Source of the DNA: Cyanobacteriota bacterium
Lineage (GTDB): Bacteria > Cyanobacteriota > Cyanobacteriia > Leptolyngbyales > Leptolyngbyaceae
DNA: 19,735 bases
Assembly: GCA_027482985.1 (NCBI GenBank)
Contig: JAIXVO010000241.1
Coordinates: 1-19,735, forward strand
Direction of reading: 5' to 3'
Numbering within the stretch: position 1 is the stretch's first letter; each line of letters begins with the position of its first letter. Positions 7,474-14,347 of this stretch are shown in pieces. The notes below the pieces were generated by a model. It was given only the letters and a program-made list of their open reading frames with translations, was not told where the DNA came from and ran no database searches. Made by a program: the position numbers and the translations under genes.

Positions 7474-8187
7474 ATGACCCAATCCATTGAACCCTTAACC
7501 CAGCCTGCCCGCCTCGATTTGAAGAAACTCAATCAGCGGTTTGAGAAGGCTCACCCGAAGGATATTCTGGCCTGGTGTACGTTTAATATCCCCACTGGGC
7601 TAGTTCAAACCAGCGCCTTCAATGTCGATGACATGCTGATCACAGATTTGCTGTACCGCGATCTGCGACCGACCCAGCCGGTGCCCGTCCTATTTTTGGA
7701 TACCCTGCATCACTTCCCTCAAACCCTGGAACTGGTCGCAGCGGCAACCGATCTGTATCGGCTGAATTTGCAAGTGTATCAAGTGCCCAAGGTGAAGACT
7801 CGCGAGGCATTTGCCGCGAAGTATGGCCCAGAACTGTGGCGGCAAGACCGCGATCGCTTCTTCCAACTCACCCGCCAAGAACCGCTGCAACGGGGACTGA
7901 CCGACCTACAAGCGATCGCCTGGATCACGGGAAGACGGCGAGAAGAATTTCCCAACCGCAGTCAGATGCCCATTTTTGAGCTAGATCCGGCTCAACGGTT
8001 ACAGGTGAATCCCCTGGCGAACTGGACGCGGAAGGAAACCTGGGCGTACGTCTTTGAACATGATGTCATTTACAATCCGCTGCATGACGAGGGGTATCCC
8101 AATATTGGCGATGAACCCCTGACAACGCCCAGCGGTACAGGGGATTCAGAGCCTGTGAGTCGTGTCCGCAACCAGGGTCGATCCTAA
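7474..8187 (+). CDS. cysH: Phosphoadenylyl-sulfate (PAPS) reductase CysH lacking the C-terminal catalytic Cys
   Basis: A 237-residue protein of the cyanobacterial CysH family, which reduces PAPS to sulfite with thioredoxin. Seen: LDLKKLNQRFEKAHPKDILAW start region, the nucleotide-binding loop region TSAFNVDD, FLDTLHHFPQTLELV, the WITGRRREE arginine cluster, and NPLANWTRKETWAYV with YNPLHDEGYPNIGDEPLTT. There are no Cys pairs for an Fe-S cluster, consistent with PAPS rather than APS reduction. The family should end with an R-W-R-G-x-x-K-T-E-C-G-I-H tail; here it ends SRVRNQGRS and stop TAA, and the next codon is TGC (Cys). The catalytic Cys is therefore not translated. The start at 7474 is chosen because homologues begin MTQS-like; in-frame TTG 7411 and ATG 7447 are alternatives. 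Overlaps the next gene by one base. The activity of this product is doubtful. Confidence 0.85.
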   Translation: MTQSIEPLTQPARLDLKKLNQRFEKAHPKDILAWCTFNIPTGLVQTSAFNVDDMLITDLLYRDLRPTQPVPVLFLDTLHHFPQTLELVAAATDLYRLNLQVYQVPKVKTREAFAAKYGPELWRQDRDRFFQLTRQEPLQRGLTDLQAIAWITGRRREEFPNRSQMPIFELDPAQRLQVNPLANWTRKETWAYVFEHDVIYNPLHDEGYPNIGDEPLTTPSGTGDSEPVSRVRNQGRS

Positions 8188-9005
8188 TGCCGCAAACCGT
8201 ACTGATCACGGGTGCCTCGACTGGAATTGGCTATGAAACCGCCAAACTGTTTCAGCAGCAAGGATGGCAAGTCATCGCCACGATGCGATCGCCGGAAAAA
8301 GTACCAGAGTTAGCAGCCTTACCTAATGTCCTGTGCCTGCCCTTAGATGTCACCGATCCAGCGGCAATCCAAACCACGGTGCAAACGGTCTTACAACAGG
8401 TATCGGCGATCGATGTGTTGGTCAATAATGCAGGCTACGGTTTGATTGGCGCGTTTGAAGCCTGTACGCCAGCAGAAGTGCAACGCCAATTCGCGACTAA
8501 TGTGTTTGGCCTCATGGACATGACGCGATCGCTCCTGCCCCAATTTCGCGCCCAGCGATCGGGAGTCATTATGAACGTCTCCTCCATCGGCGGACGCATG
8601 GCCTTCCCCCTCTACAGCCTCTATAACTCCACCAAATGGGCCGTCGAAGGCTTTTCGGAAGCCCTGCAATACGAACTCGAAGCCTTCAATATCCGCGTCA
8701 AGCTGATCGAACCTGGCCCCATCAAGACCGACTTTTATGGGCGATCGGCCACCTTTGCCAGCCAACCTGGACTCACCGCCTACGACACCTTCACCGCCCA
8801 AGTCAAAGCCGCTCTTGACAGTGCCGCGGATGCCGGATCACCCCCCAGTGTCACTGCCCAAGTCATCTACCGCGCCGCGACGGACGGCTCTAAACGCTTG
8901 CGGTATCCTGCCGGGGGTAATGCCAGTGCGATCTTGTTGCTCCGCCAATTCCTGGGCGATCGCCCCCTGCGCGCCCTGACCCGCAAGCTGATGATTCGCA
9001 AGTAA
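8187..9005 (+). CDS. Short-chain dehydrogenase/reductase (SDR)
   Basis: A 272-residue classical SDR. The Rossmann motif TGASTGIG (8-15), the NNAG motif (80-83), the catalytic Ser133 (NVSSIGG) and the Y146-x-x-x-K150 pair (YNSTK) are all present, with EPGPIKTDF after them as usual in this group. The cofactor preference is not certain; Arg34 after the second strand (ATMRSPEK) suggests NADPH. The substrate is unknown; the group contains many uncharacterised oxidoreductases acting on hydroxy or keto groups. Its ATG overlaps the TAA of cysH (TAATG), so translation should be coupled to cysH, though a functional link to sulfate assimilation is not evident. The C-terminus is basic (ALTRKLMIRK). Confidence 0.9.
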   Translation: MPQTVLITGASTGIGYETAKLFQQQGWQVIATMRSPEKVPELAALPNVLCLPLDVTDPAAIQTTVQTVLQQVSAIDVLVNNAGYGLIGAFEACTPAEVQRQFATNVFGLMDMTRSLLPQFRAQRSGVIMNVSSIGGRMAFPLYSLYNSTKWAVEGFSEALQYELEAFNIRVKLIEPGPIKTDFYGRSATFASQPGLTAYDTFTAQVKAALDSAADAGSPPSVTAQVIYRAATDGSKRLRYPAGGNASAILLLRQFLGDRPLRALTRKLMIRK

Positions 9006-9170
9006 CAAATCTGCGGTCAAATCGGATTCCAGGTCGTCAAAACCTTCTGCTGTAGGGGGCGAATGGCCATTATTTACTTCAACTTAAGCTTACTGCCAGA
9101 GATCAACTCAACAACGTCACCACCAGAGGATTGATGCGAAGCCCCAGCGTTGCCCTCTGGAGGGGGTTCG

Positions 9171-9258
9171 GGCTTCGACCTGAGCGCTCAGCCGAACGGG
9201 GACGCAGCCGTCCCCTGAATTCGGGGGGTTGGGGGGGCTGCCACCCAAGCCCAGAATT
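9171..9258. repeat. Cluster of palindromic repeats (second copy of the GGCTTCGAC element)
   Basis: 9171-9199 is the second copy of the element found at 7110-7138, with a perfect 12-base palindrome CTGAGCGCTCAG (9180-9191). Directly following is a perfect hairpin GGGGACG (9198-9204) / CGTCCCC (9209-9215) with loop CAGC. Then AATTC (9218-9222) with GAATT (9254-9258) encloses a G-rich arm and a CCCAAGCCC arm (9244-9252). Such nested G/C palindromes are typical REP-like cyanobacterial spacer elements. Confidence 0.75.
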
Positions 9259-9409
9259 GTGGTTTGAGTCAGAGGCTCGCGCTAGTCCCAGACCAATGTG
9301 TTCTCAAGTCGCTCCGCGCTAAGGTCAAGGGTAAGCAACTGCGACCATGCCCAAAGCCTTGACAACCCAAGTTTTAGCTTAACCTGAATAATTCATCACC
9401 TGTGGAGCC

Positions 9410-9469
9410 GTAGGGGGCGGTCTTGTGCTGACCCACGGTGATGAGGGCACCCACAAGAGGTGCCCCTAC
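9410..9469. repeat. Palindromic repeat (GTAGGGG ... CCCCTAC)
   Basis: The terminal words GTAGGGG (9410-9416) and CCCCTAC (9463-9469) are perfect inverted copies. Inside, GGGCACC (9445-9451) and GGTGCCC (9459-9465) form a perfect 7-base stem with loop CACAAGA. Read on the minus strand it begins GTAGGGGCACCTCTTGTGGG, a familiar dispersed cyanobacterial repeat (from memory). Confidence 0.75.
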
Positions 9470-9703
9470 ACTCGGAAATCCAGACTGTTGTTTCGAGCAA
9501 TCTTGGGATAGCTGACGCACTGAGGGTTTTACGGACTTTCTGCAAACCTCATGAATAATGCCGGTTAAGTTGGAAACCAGTAACGGCCATTCACCATTCC
9601 CCAGAGACATTGTTTTTTGATCAGTCCCCAATTGCCTGTGCCACCGCCACCTCATACAGAAGTACTATACACTGGTGGGCAGCACGTGCGGCGAGGGTGA
9701 CTC

Positions 9704-10996
9704 ATGATCAAAGTCTTGCATCTGTCTGATATTCACATGGGGAGTGGCTTCTCCCACGGACGCGTCAACCCTGAAACGGGACTGAATACGCGGCTGGAAG
9801 ACTTCATTCAGACACTAGGACAGTGCATCGATCGCGCCCTATCAGAACCCGTCGATTTGGTGTTATTCGGCGGCGATGCCTTTCCCGATGCCACGCCGCC
9901 CCCCTATGTGCATCAAGCCTTTGCCAGCCAGTTTCGGCGCTTAGCCGATGCTGCCATCCCCACCGTGTTGCTGGTGGGCAATCACGATCAACATTCCCAA
10001 GGGCAGGGCGGTGCCAGTTTGTGTATCTACCGCACCTTGGGAGTTCCCGGTTTTGTCGTGGGCGATCGCCTGGAAACGCACCGGATTCAAACACGGCAGG
10101 GTTGGGTGCAGGTGGTGACATTACCCTGGCTGACCCGTTCCACCCTACTTACCCGTCCCGATGTCGAAGGGATGTCGATGGGCGATGTCAATCAAGTCTT
10201 GAGCGATCGCCTGCGGGTCGCCCTGGAAGGTGAGATTCGCCAACTCGATGAGACGCTGCCCACCATCCTGCTGGCTCATGCCATGGTAGATACCGCCATG
10301 TTTGGCGCAGAACGATTTCTGGCCGTGGGCAAAGGCTTTACCCTGCCGATGACGCTACTTGCCCGTCCCTGTTTCGACTATGTAGCCTTGGGCCATGTGC
10401 ATCGGCATCAGGTGTTGTGCGAGCAACCGCCCGTGGTTTATCCCGGTAGTATTGAGCGGGTTGACTTCAGTGAGGAAAAAGAAGACAAAGGCTATGTGCT
10501 GGTGGACTTGCAAAAGGATGACACCCGCTTTGAATTTTGTCCCTTACCCGTCCGCCCCTTCCGCACGATCGAACTTGATTTGACCCAGAGCCAAGATCCA
10601 GAACGCAAATTGCTGGCGGCGCTCAAACCGGAGCTGATCGAAGCTGCCGTGGTGCGGTTAATTTATTATTTTCGGGCAGAACAATTAGAGCAAATTCCGA
10701 CGATCGCCCTTCATGAAGTCCTGGCGCTGGCTCATACCTACACCATTCAGGCCGAACTAGTAAGCGAACAGGGGCGATCGCGCCTTCCAGAATTAGACGT
10801 AGCGCATCAACTTGATCCCCTGGAAGCCTTGCACTGCTATCTTGCCAATCGCGATGATTTACAGGAACTCCAGGCCGATATTTTGCAGGCAGCGCAGGGG
10901 TTACTGACGCAGGAAGCGGTTGAGTTTCTGCCCATTGCAGGGGATGATCGGGAAAGTCCGCCCCCTGTTGAAGACAAGCAACTCAAATTGTTGTGA
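9704..10996 (+). CDS. sbcD: SbcD-like DNA repair exonuclease subunit (metallophosphoesterase)
   Basis: A 430-residue calcineurin-like phosphoesterase of the SbcD/Mre11 type, the nuclease half of a complex that opens hairpins and processes broken DNA ends together with the ATPase SbcC. Metal-ligand motifs are in order: D9-x-H11 (LSDIHMG), GGD58, GNHD (92-95, His94), H192 (LLAHAMVD) and GHVH (230-233). YPGSIERVDFSEE (246-258) after the last motif is the characteristic SbcD/Mre11 continuation. The C-terminal ~150 residues form the capping and partner-binding part. GAGGGTGA at 9693-9700 gives a good ribosome binding site 3-7 bases before the ATG. No sbcC lies next to it in this window. Confidence 0.9.
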   Translation: MIKVLHLSDIHMGSGFSHGRVNPETGLNTRLEDFIQTLGQCIDRALSEPVDLVLFGGDAFPDATPPPYVHQAFASQFRRLADAAIPTVLLVGNHDQHSQGQGGASLCIYRTLGVPGFVVGDRLETHRIQTRQGWVQVVTLPWLTRSTLLTRPDVEGMSMGDVNQVLSDRLRVALEGEIRQLDETLPTILLAHAMVDTAMFGAERFLAVGKGFTLPMTLLARPCFDYVALGHVHRHQVLCEQPPVVYPGSIERVDFSEEKEDKGYVLVDLQKDDTRFEFCPLPVRPFRTIELDLTQSQDPERKLLAALKPELIEAAVVRLIYYFRAEQLEQIPTIALHEVLALAHTYTIQAELVSEQGRSRLPELDVAHQLDPLEALHCYLANRDDLQELQADILQAAQGLLTQEAVEFLPIAGDDRESPPPVEDKQLKLL

Positions 10997-11051
10997 AAAT
11001 TGTTGACCACAAAAATTAAGAGATCGGTGAGACTTCGGACAGAGTGGGATA

Positions 11052-11101
11052 ATGACCTTTGGGCGAAAATTCTCCCAACCGGATTAACCCAAGGGGGTCA
11101 T
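11052..11101 (+). other. Stem-loop with two alternative pairings after sbcD
   Basis: ATGACC (11052-11057) pairs with GGTCAT (11096-11101). The adjoining TTGGG (11059-11063) can pair either with CCCAA at 11088-11092, extending that stem, or with CCCAA at 11074-11078, forming a smaller hairpin. It lies 56 bases after the sbcD stop and lacks a T run. It may be an RNA 3' end of sbcD or a leader structure for what follows. Confidence 0.4.
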
Positions 11102-11108
11102 GTGGATT

Positions 11109-11138
11109 TTGTCAAGACGTGGGAAAAATAAAGATATA
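11109..11138 (+). promoter_or_regulatory. Candidate promoter for the 45-residue peptide gene
   Basis: TTGTCA (11109-11114) and GATATA (11133-11138) are 18 bases apart, about 70 bases before the ATG at 11207, in an A-rich segment. TTGTCA matches the -35 consensus at 5 of 6 positions; the -10 is imperfect. Confidence 0.35.
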
Positions 11139-11206
11139 GAAAGACAACACTCCATCCCCTTTGATGAGGGCAATCGCAACGTATCCGATCTTCAGAGGTA
11201 AAAGCT

Positions 11207-11344
11207 ATGCAATCCCAACCCAAACTCCCATCCGCTTCACTGGACACGCTCAATCCCGTGGTGGATAAATCCATTCTGGGTGTTTTTGCGGGAACCGGAT
11301 TTTCGCTCTTTGGTTTCCTGATTTTGATCGTGCTCTTGGCCTAG
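11207..11344 (+). CDS. 45-residue single-span membrane peptide, unknown function
   Basis: A small gene of 45 codons starting ATG at 11207 and ending TAG at 11342-11344. AGAGG at 11194-11198, eight bases before the start, is a good ribosome binding site. The first 22 residues are polar with prolines (MQSQPKLPSASLDTLNPVV...), and residues 23-44 form a single hydrophobic span rich in Gly, Phe and Leu (VFAGTGFSLFGFLILIVLL), ending one residue before the stop. The shape resembles the many small one-helix subunits of cyanobacterial thylakoid complexes, but I do not recognise it as any of PsbX, PsbY, Psb30, PetM, PetN, PsaI, PsaJ or PsaM. It lies between sbcD and gcvT; the next start is 70 bases downstream. 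Coding status rests on the ribosome site and the protein-like layout. Confidence 0.7.
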   Translation: MQSQPKLPSASLDTLNPVVDKSILGVFAGTGFSLFGFLILIVLLA

Positions 11345-11388
11345 AGCATCGCGCTGTCTTTCCTGGCAACCCGCAGTAATAAGATGAA

Positions 11389-11414
11389 GGGAGTCCTTCT
11401 TAGTTGCAACTCCC
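11389..11414 (+). promoter_or_regulatory. Small hairpin directly before the gcvT start codon
   Basis: GGGAGT (11389-11394) is perfectly complementary to ACTCCC (11409-11414), which abuts the GTG start at 11415. The purine-rich AAGGGAG is the only Shine-Dalgarno-like word upstream, and it would be buried in this stem. A role in limiting gcvT translation is possible but unproven. Confidence 0.4.
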
Positions 11415-12527
11415 GTGACCGAACTTAGCACCTCCCAGGCTCGTACTCCCCTCTATCGTTTGTCGAAAGACTTAGGTGCCCGCATGACTGAGTTTTCGGG
11501 CTGGGAGATGCCCGTGCAGTACAGCGGCATCACGCGCGAACACCAAGCCGTCCGCACCACAGCGGGAATGTTTGACATTTCCCATATGGGCAAATTCCGG
11601 TTTCGTGGGGCGAATGTCCTGGCTCAGTTACAAGCGCTGGTGCCCTCCGATCTCAGTCGCCTGCAACCGGGACAAGCCCAATACACCGTCCTCCTGAATG
11701 CCCACGCTGGCATCATTGATGACCTGATTTTCTACAATCAAGGGCTAGATGCCGCTGGGAATCAATGCTGGGTGGCGATCGTCAATGCTGGCACAACCCA
11801 AAAAGACAAAACCTGGCTTCTGAATCATTTGGATACCAATAGCCTGGAATTGGAGGACAACTCGACCGATGTCCTGATTGCCGTGCAAGGCCCCGACGCG
11901 ATCGCCCAACTTCAGACTTTAGTTGAAGAAGATATCACCGCGATCGCTCCTTTTGGTCATCTCCAGGGCACCATTTTGGGGCAACCTGGCTTCTTCGCGC
12001 GCACAGGCTACACAGGCGAAGATGGGTTTGAGGTGATGGTATCCCCGGAGACAGGGGTGGAACTGTGGCAAGCCTTGTTAGCGGCAGGCGTGGTGCCCTG
12101 TGGCTTGGGCTGTCGTGACACCCTGCGGTTAGAAGCGGCAATGGCGTTGTACGGGCAAGATATTGACGATTCGACGACCCCGCTGGAGGCTGGCTTAGGC
12201 TGGTTGGTGCATCTCGATCAAGTGGGTGACTTTATCGGGCGTGAGATTTTGGTGCAACAGAAACGGGATGGGGTGCCCCGGCGCTTAGTGGGACTGCAAA
12301 TGCAGGGACGCAATATTGCACGGCATGGCTATCCAGTGTTAGTCGGTGGCGAAACGGTGGGCGTAGTGACGAGTGGCACGCTGTCCCCGACTTTAGGCAC
12401 CGCGATCGCCCTCGCCTATGTCCCAGTGCCGTACTCTAAACCCGGACAGCCGCTTGAGGTGGAAATTCGGGGTAAACAATTTCCAGGGGAAATTGTCAAA
12501 AAACCCTTTTACCGTCGTCAGAAATAG
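11415..12527 (+). CDS. gcvT: Glycine cleavage system T protein (aminomethyltransferase)
   Basis: A 370-residue protein that transfers the methylene group of glycine from the lipoamide arm of H protein to tetrahydrofolate, releasing ammonia; in cyanobacteria this belongs to photorespiratory glycine use. Recognisable parts are [29 protein letters not shown] (11-39), [10 protein letters not shown], the folate-site Asp within [11 protein letters not shown] (99-109), [12 protein letters not shown] and the C-terminal half with [17 protein letters not shown]. The GTG start is chosen because homologues begin just before the TPLY segment; the ATG at residue 24 would cut into conserved sequence. The length is normal. 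gcvH follows after 69 bases in the same direction. Confidence 0.95.
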   Translation: MTELSTSQARTPLYRLSKDLGARMTEFSGWEMPVQYSGITREHQAVRTTAGMFDISHMGKFRFRGANVLAQLQALVPSDLSRLQPGQAQYTVLLNAHAGIIDDLIFYNQGLDAAGNQCWVAIVNAGTTQKDKTWLLNHLDTNSLELEDNSTDVLIAVQGPDAIAQLQTLVEEDITAIAPFGHLQGTILGQPGFFARTGYTGEDGFEVMVSPETGVELWQALLAAGVVPCGLGCRDTLRLEAAMALYGQDIDDSTTPLEAGLGWLVHLDQVGDFIGREILVQQKRDGVPRRLVGLQMQGRNIARHGYPVLVGGETVGVVTSGTLSPTLGTAIALAYVPVPYSKPGQPLEVEIRGKQFPGEIVKKPFYRRQK

Positions 12528-12549
12528 AGGATTTTAGGGTATGAGTAAT

Positions 12550-12573
12550 GAGGGAGGATTTAATCTTCCCCTC
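12550..12573 (+). other. Hairpin in the gcvT-gcvH spacer
   Basis: GAGGGAGGAT (12550-12559) pairs with ATCTT-C-CCCTC (12563-12573) over ten base pairs with one wobble and a single bulged C, loop TTA. There is no T run after it, so it is unlikely to be a full terminator. It could protect or trim the mRNA so that gcvH is made in a different amount from gcvT. Confidence 0.4.
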
Positions 12574-12596
12574 GACTTGAACTTGAAGGATTTCTC

Positions 12597-12986
12597 ATGG
12601 CTTTGGACTATCCAGACGATCTGAAATATCTCGACTCGCACGAATACGCCCGACTTGATGGCGACATTGCGACCATTGGGATTACGGCATTTGCTATCAA
12701 TCAGTTAGGGGATATCGTGTTTCTCGACCTGCCAGGGATGGGTGACGCGATCACGAAAGGCGAAAGGTTTGGCACGATCGAATCGGTGAAAGCCGTGGAA
12801 GACTTGTACGCCCCCATTACGGGCACGATTATCGAAGTCAATTCCGACATGATTGATGAACCGGAGAAAATTGGGGATGATCCCTATGGCGATAGCTGGT
12901 TCCTGAAAGTCCGGATTCAGGATGCCGGAGAACTGGATGATGCGCTCACCGCTGACATGTATCGCAGTAAGATCGAAGGTATGTAG
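12597..12986 (+). CDS. gcvH: Glycine cleavage system H protein (lipoyl carrier)
   Basis: A 129-residue lipoyl-domain protein that shuttles the aminomethyl group between the P, T and L proteins of glycine cleavage. The lipoylated lysine is K65 in the canonical context [15 protein letters not shown] (59-73). The N-terminus [19 protein letters not shown] and the middle [14 protein letters not shown] are typical, and [10 protein letters not shown] near the C-terminus is conserved. AAGGA about seven bases before the ATG serves as ribosome binding site. It probably shares a transcript with gcvT. The P protein gene (gcvP), often next in other genomes, is not here; the following gene is on the other strand. 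Confidence 0.96.
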   Translation: MALDYPDDLKYLDSHEYARLDGDIATIGITAFAINQLGDIVFLDLPGMGDAITKGERFGTIESVKAVEDLYAPITGTIIEVNSDMIDEPEKIGDDPYGDSWFLKVRIQDAGELDDALTADMYRSKIEGM

Positions 12987-13023
12987 TCGGTAAGGGCGAA
13001 GGTGCAGCGTCACGACTCAACCC

Positions 13024-13064
13024 CGAACGCAAGATAGGGACGCTTTACAGAACGTCCCTGTTCG
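13024..13064. terminator. Likely bidirectional terminator between gcvH and the squalene-synthase-like gene
   Basis: AGGGACG (13036-13042) and CGTCCCT (13053-13059) form a perfect 7-base stem with a 10-base loop. CGAAC (13024-13028) and GTTCG (13060-13064) can extend it past a one-sided 7-base bulge. It sits between two convergent genes. No T run is present on either side, so termination efficiency is uncertain. Confidence 0.5.
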
Positions 13065-13086
13065 CTGGATAACACTGACCCGCTCG

Positions 13087-13908
13087 CTACACAGGGCTAC
13101 TCGTTAACTGTGTGACCAAATTCATCACCATACTGCGACTTAATTTCACTTCTCCCTGAGACAGCGCATCTAGAGTCGCATGAGCCAGCGCTAGGGGAAT
13201 GCGACAGAAGTCTAAGGCGGGACCAATGGGTAGTGCCGCTGTGTAAGCATCCGCCATCGCGAGATTTTGACGGGCGTAATTTTGCATTTGCTCATTCGTC
13301 CAACCCGTGGGATAGAAGTCTACGCCGCGAGTTAAATCTTCGGTATGGTTGCGGAGAATGTTCACTGCCTGGAGGCCGCGCCCAAACCCGATCGCGTGCA
13401 GGCGGTTGGTTTGCGTCCCGTCATACCAGGCCCACAGATCGGATAACAGCAAGCCCACGGCACCCGCGACGCTGAAAGTATACTGATTCAAATCGTGTTC
13501 ATTCTGAACCGTCCAGTTGATGTCCGCCCAATGCGCCATGCGATCGGACATTGCAGCAGTGGCATCCCAAACTCGCGGGGCAATGCTATCAGGAGCCAGC
13601 AGCGCCCATTCGCCCACTCGGTAAGACACTTCTGGGATCAGGTCTTTATACTCATACAGCGGGGCGGCTAGGTCACTGGGGGTAAATTCCTGGGTCGCAG
13701 ACTGGAGCGTCAGACTAATCAGTTTGAGCAGTTTTACTTTTAACGCCGCATCTAGGGTTGGATGGTCTTCAATTTCATCGATCGCACGCATACAGAGGTA
13801 AGCGGACGCGACCGCCTCTTGGAGTCCTGATGGTAAGCGACTGATGGGTATAAAAAATGTCCGGCTTGTCTCCTCCAATACCTCTAACGCGCTCTTGCAC
13901 AACTGCAT
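13087..13908 (-). CDS. Squalene/phytoene synthase family protein
   Basis: A 273-residue all-helical isoprenyl-diphosphate head-to-head synthase family member. The first Asp-rich motif is D44-E-I-E-D48 in YLCMRAIDEIEDHP. The second is N187-H-T-E-D191 in AVNILRNHTEDLTRGVDFYP, with Asn where phytoene and squalene synthases usually have Asp; from memory some bacterial branches of the family also have NILRN here. The position close to hpnH and hpnA suggests squalene formation for hopanoids, but phytoene synthesis or another head-to-head product cannot be excluded. ATG at 13908 is preferred over an in-frame ATG at 13929 because AGGAG lies seven bases before it. A promoter candidate lies just upstream. 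Numbering is from 13908. Confidence 0.85.
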   Translation of the reverse strand: MQLCKSALEVLEETSRTFFIPISRLPSGLQEAVASAYLCMRAIDEIEDHPTLDAALKVKLLKLISLTLQSATQEFTPSDLAAPLYEYKDLIPEVSYRVGEWALLAPDSIAPRVWDATAAMSDRMAHWADINWTVQNEHDLNQYTFSVAGAVGLLLSDLWAWYDGTQTNRLHAIGFGRGLQAVNILRNHTEDLTRGVDFYPTGWTNEQMQNYARQNLAMADAYTAALPIGPALDFCRIPLALAHATLDALSQGEVKLSRSMVMNLVTQLTSSPV

Positions 13909-13929
13909 TGCTTCACTCCTCATAGTCAC

Positions 13930-14347
13930 TACACCAGGTTGGCACTAAATATACCGCAATCCGTTTCGATTGCAATGAAAAAGTCACGCCCTCACTCTCA
14001 GGGGGTCGGTTTGAACTTCATCGATCCCAGGATCAATTCCGCAAAGATAGCCTGAATGGGAGCCGCAAGACACCGCGATCGCGCTGGTTTGGGATCGTTT
14101 TTAAAGACATCTGAATTGCGTATTTTTTAGGGGTAAAAGCGTGTAGTAGCGCACCTGAAATGCGAATGATTTCAGTCACAAACCGATATGAGAAATGTGA
14201 GTTGAATTGTCAAAATCGCCATTCGTTTGAGCCTAAAAGCAGCACGATAGCGGGACTGCCGAGATTGACAACCCGTGTGGGAGTCGCCTTGAGCGCAGAT
14301 AATCCCAGTCCCGCCCCCTGATTCAGCGCATCGCGACACCCCCGAAA
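13930..14347. other. Intergenic region between hpnH and the squalene-synthase-like gene
   Basis: No gene is visible in this 418-base spacer. The half next to 13930 contains a promoter candidate for the downstream minus-strand gene; the rest holds A/T-rich stretches around 14098-14135 and a single HIP1-like site (14074-14082). I could not define a terminator for hpnH. Confidence 0.45.
13948..13975 (-). promoter_or_regulatory. Promoter candidate for the squalene-synthase-like gene
   Basis: Read on the minus strand, TTGCAA (13975-13970) and TATATT (13953-13948) are separated by 16 bases. TATATT matches the -10 consensus at 5 of 6 positions. Transcription would start near 13941, leaving a leader of about 33 bases that includes the AGGAG before the ATG at 13908. 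Confidence 0.45.

Larger units (their letters stand above)
9006..9703. other. 700-base gene-free region with clustered palindromes
   Basis: I see no credible gene between the SDR gene and sbcD. The region holds at least two groups of palindromic elements, listed separately, and a GTAGGGGGCGAATGGCCATT word (9052-9071) that looks like half of another common cyanobacterial palindrome. No clear promoter for sbcD was found, although it should lie here. Confidence 0.5.

Noticed and set aside
8140..8190. A single frameshift as the cause of the missing CysH tail
   Set aside because: Neither other frame restores the expected R-W-R-G or E-C-G-x-H tail, whereas the existing frame aligns with it codon by codon, ending in a stop at the Glu position.
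9374..9655. Open frame of 93 codons on the minus strand in the sbcD upstream spacer
   Set aside because: Much of it (the GAPLVGALITVGQHKTAPYG part) is a translation of the palindromic repeat at 9410-9469; no ribosome site or protein-like organisation.
10997..11206. Glycine riboswitch before the glycine cleavage genes
   Set aside because: I could not find the tandem aptamer-like conserved core, and the gcvT leader itself is only 70 bases after the small peptide gene.
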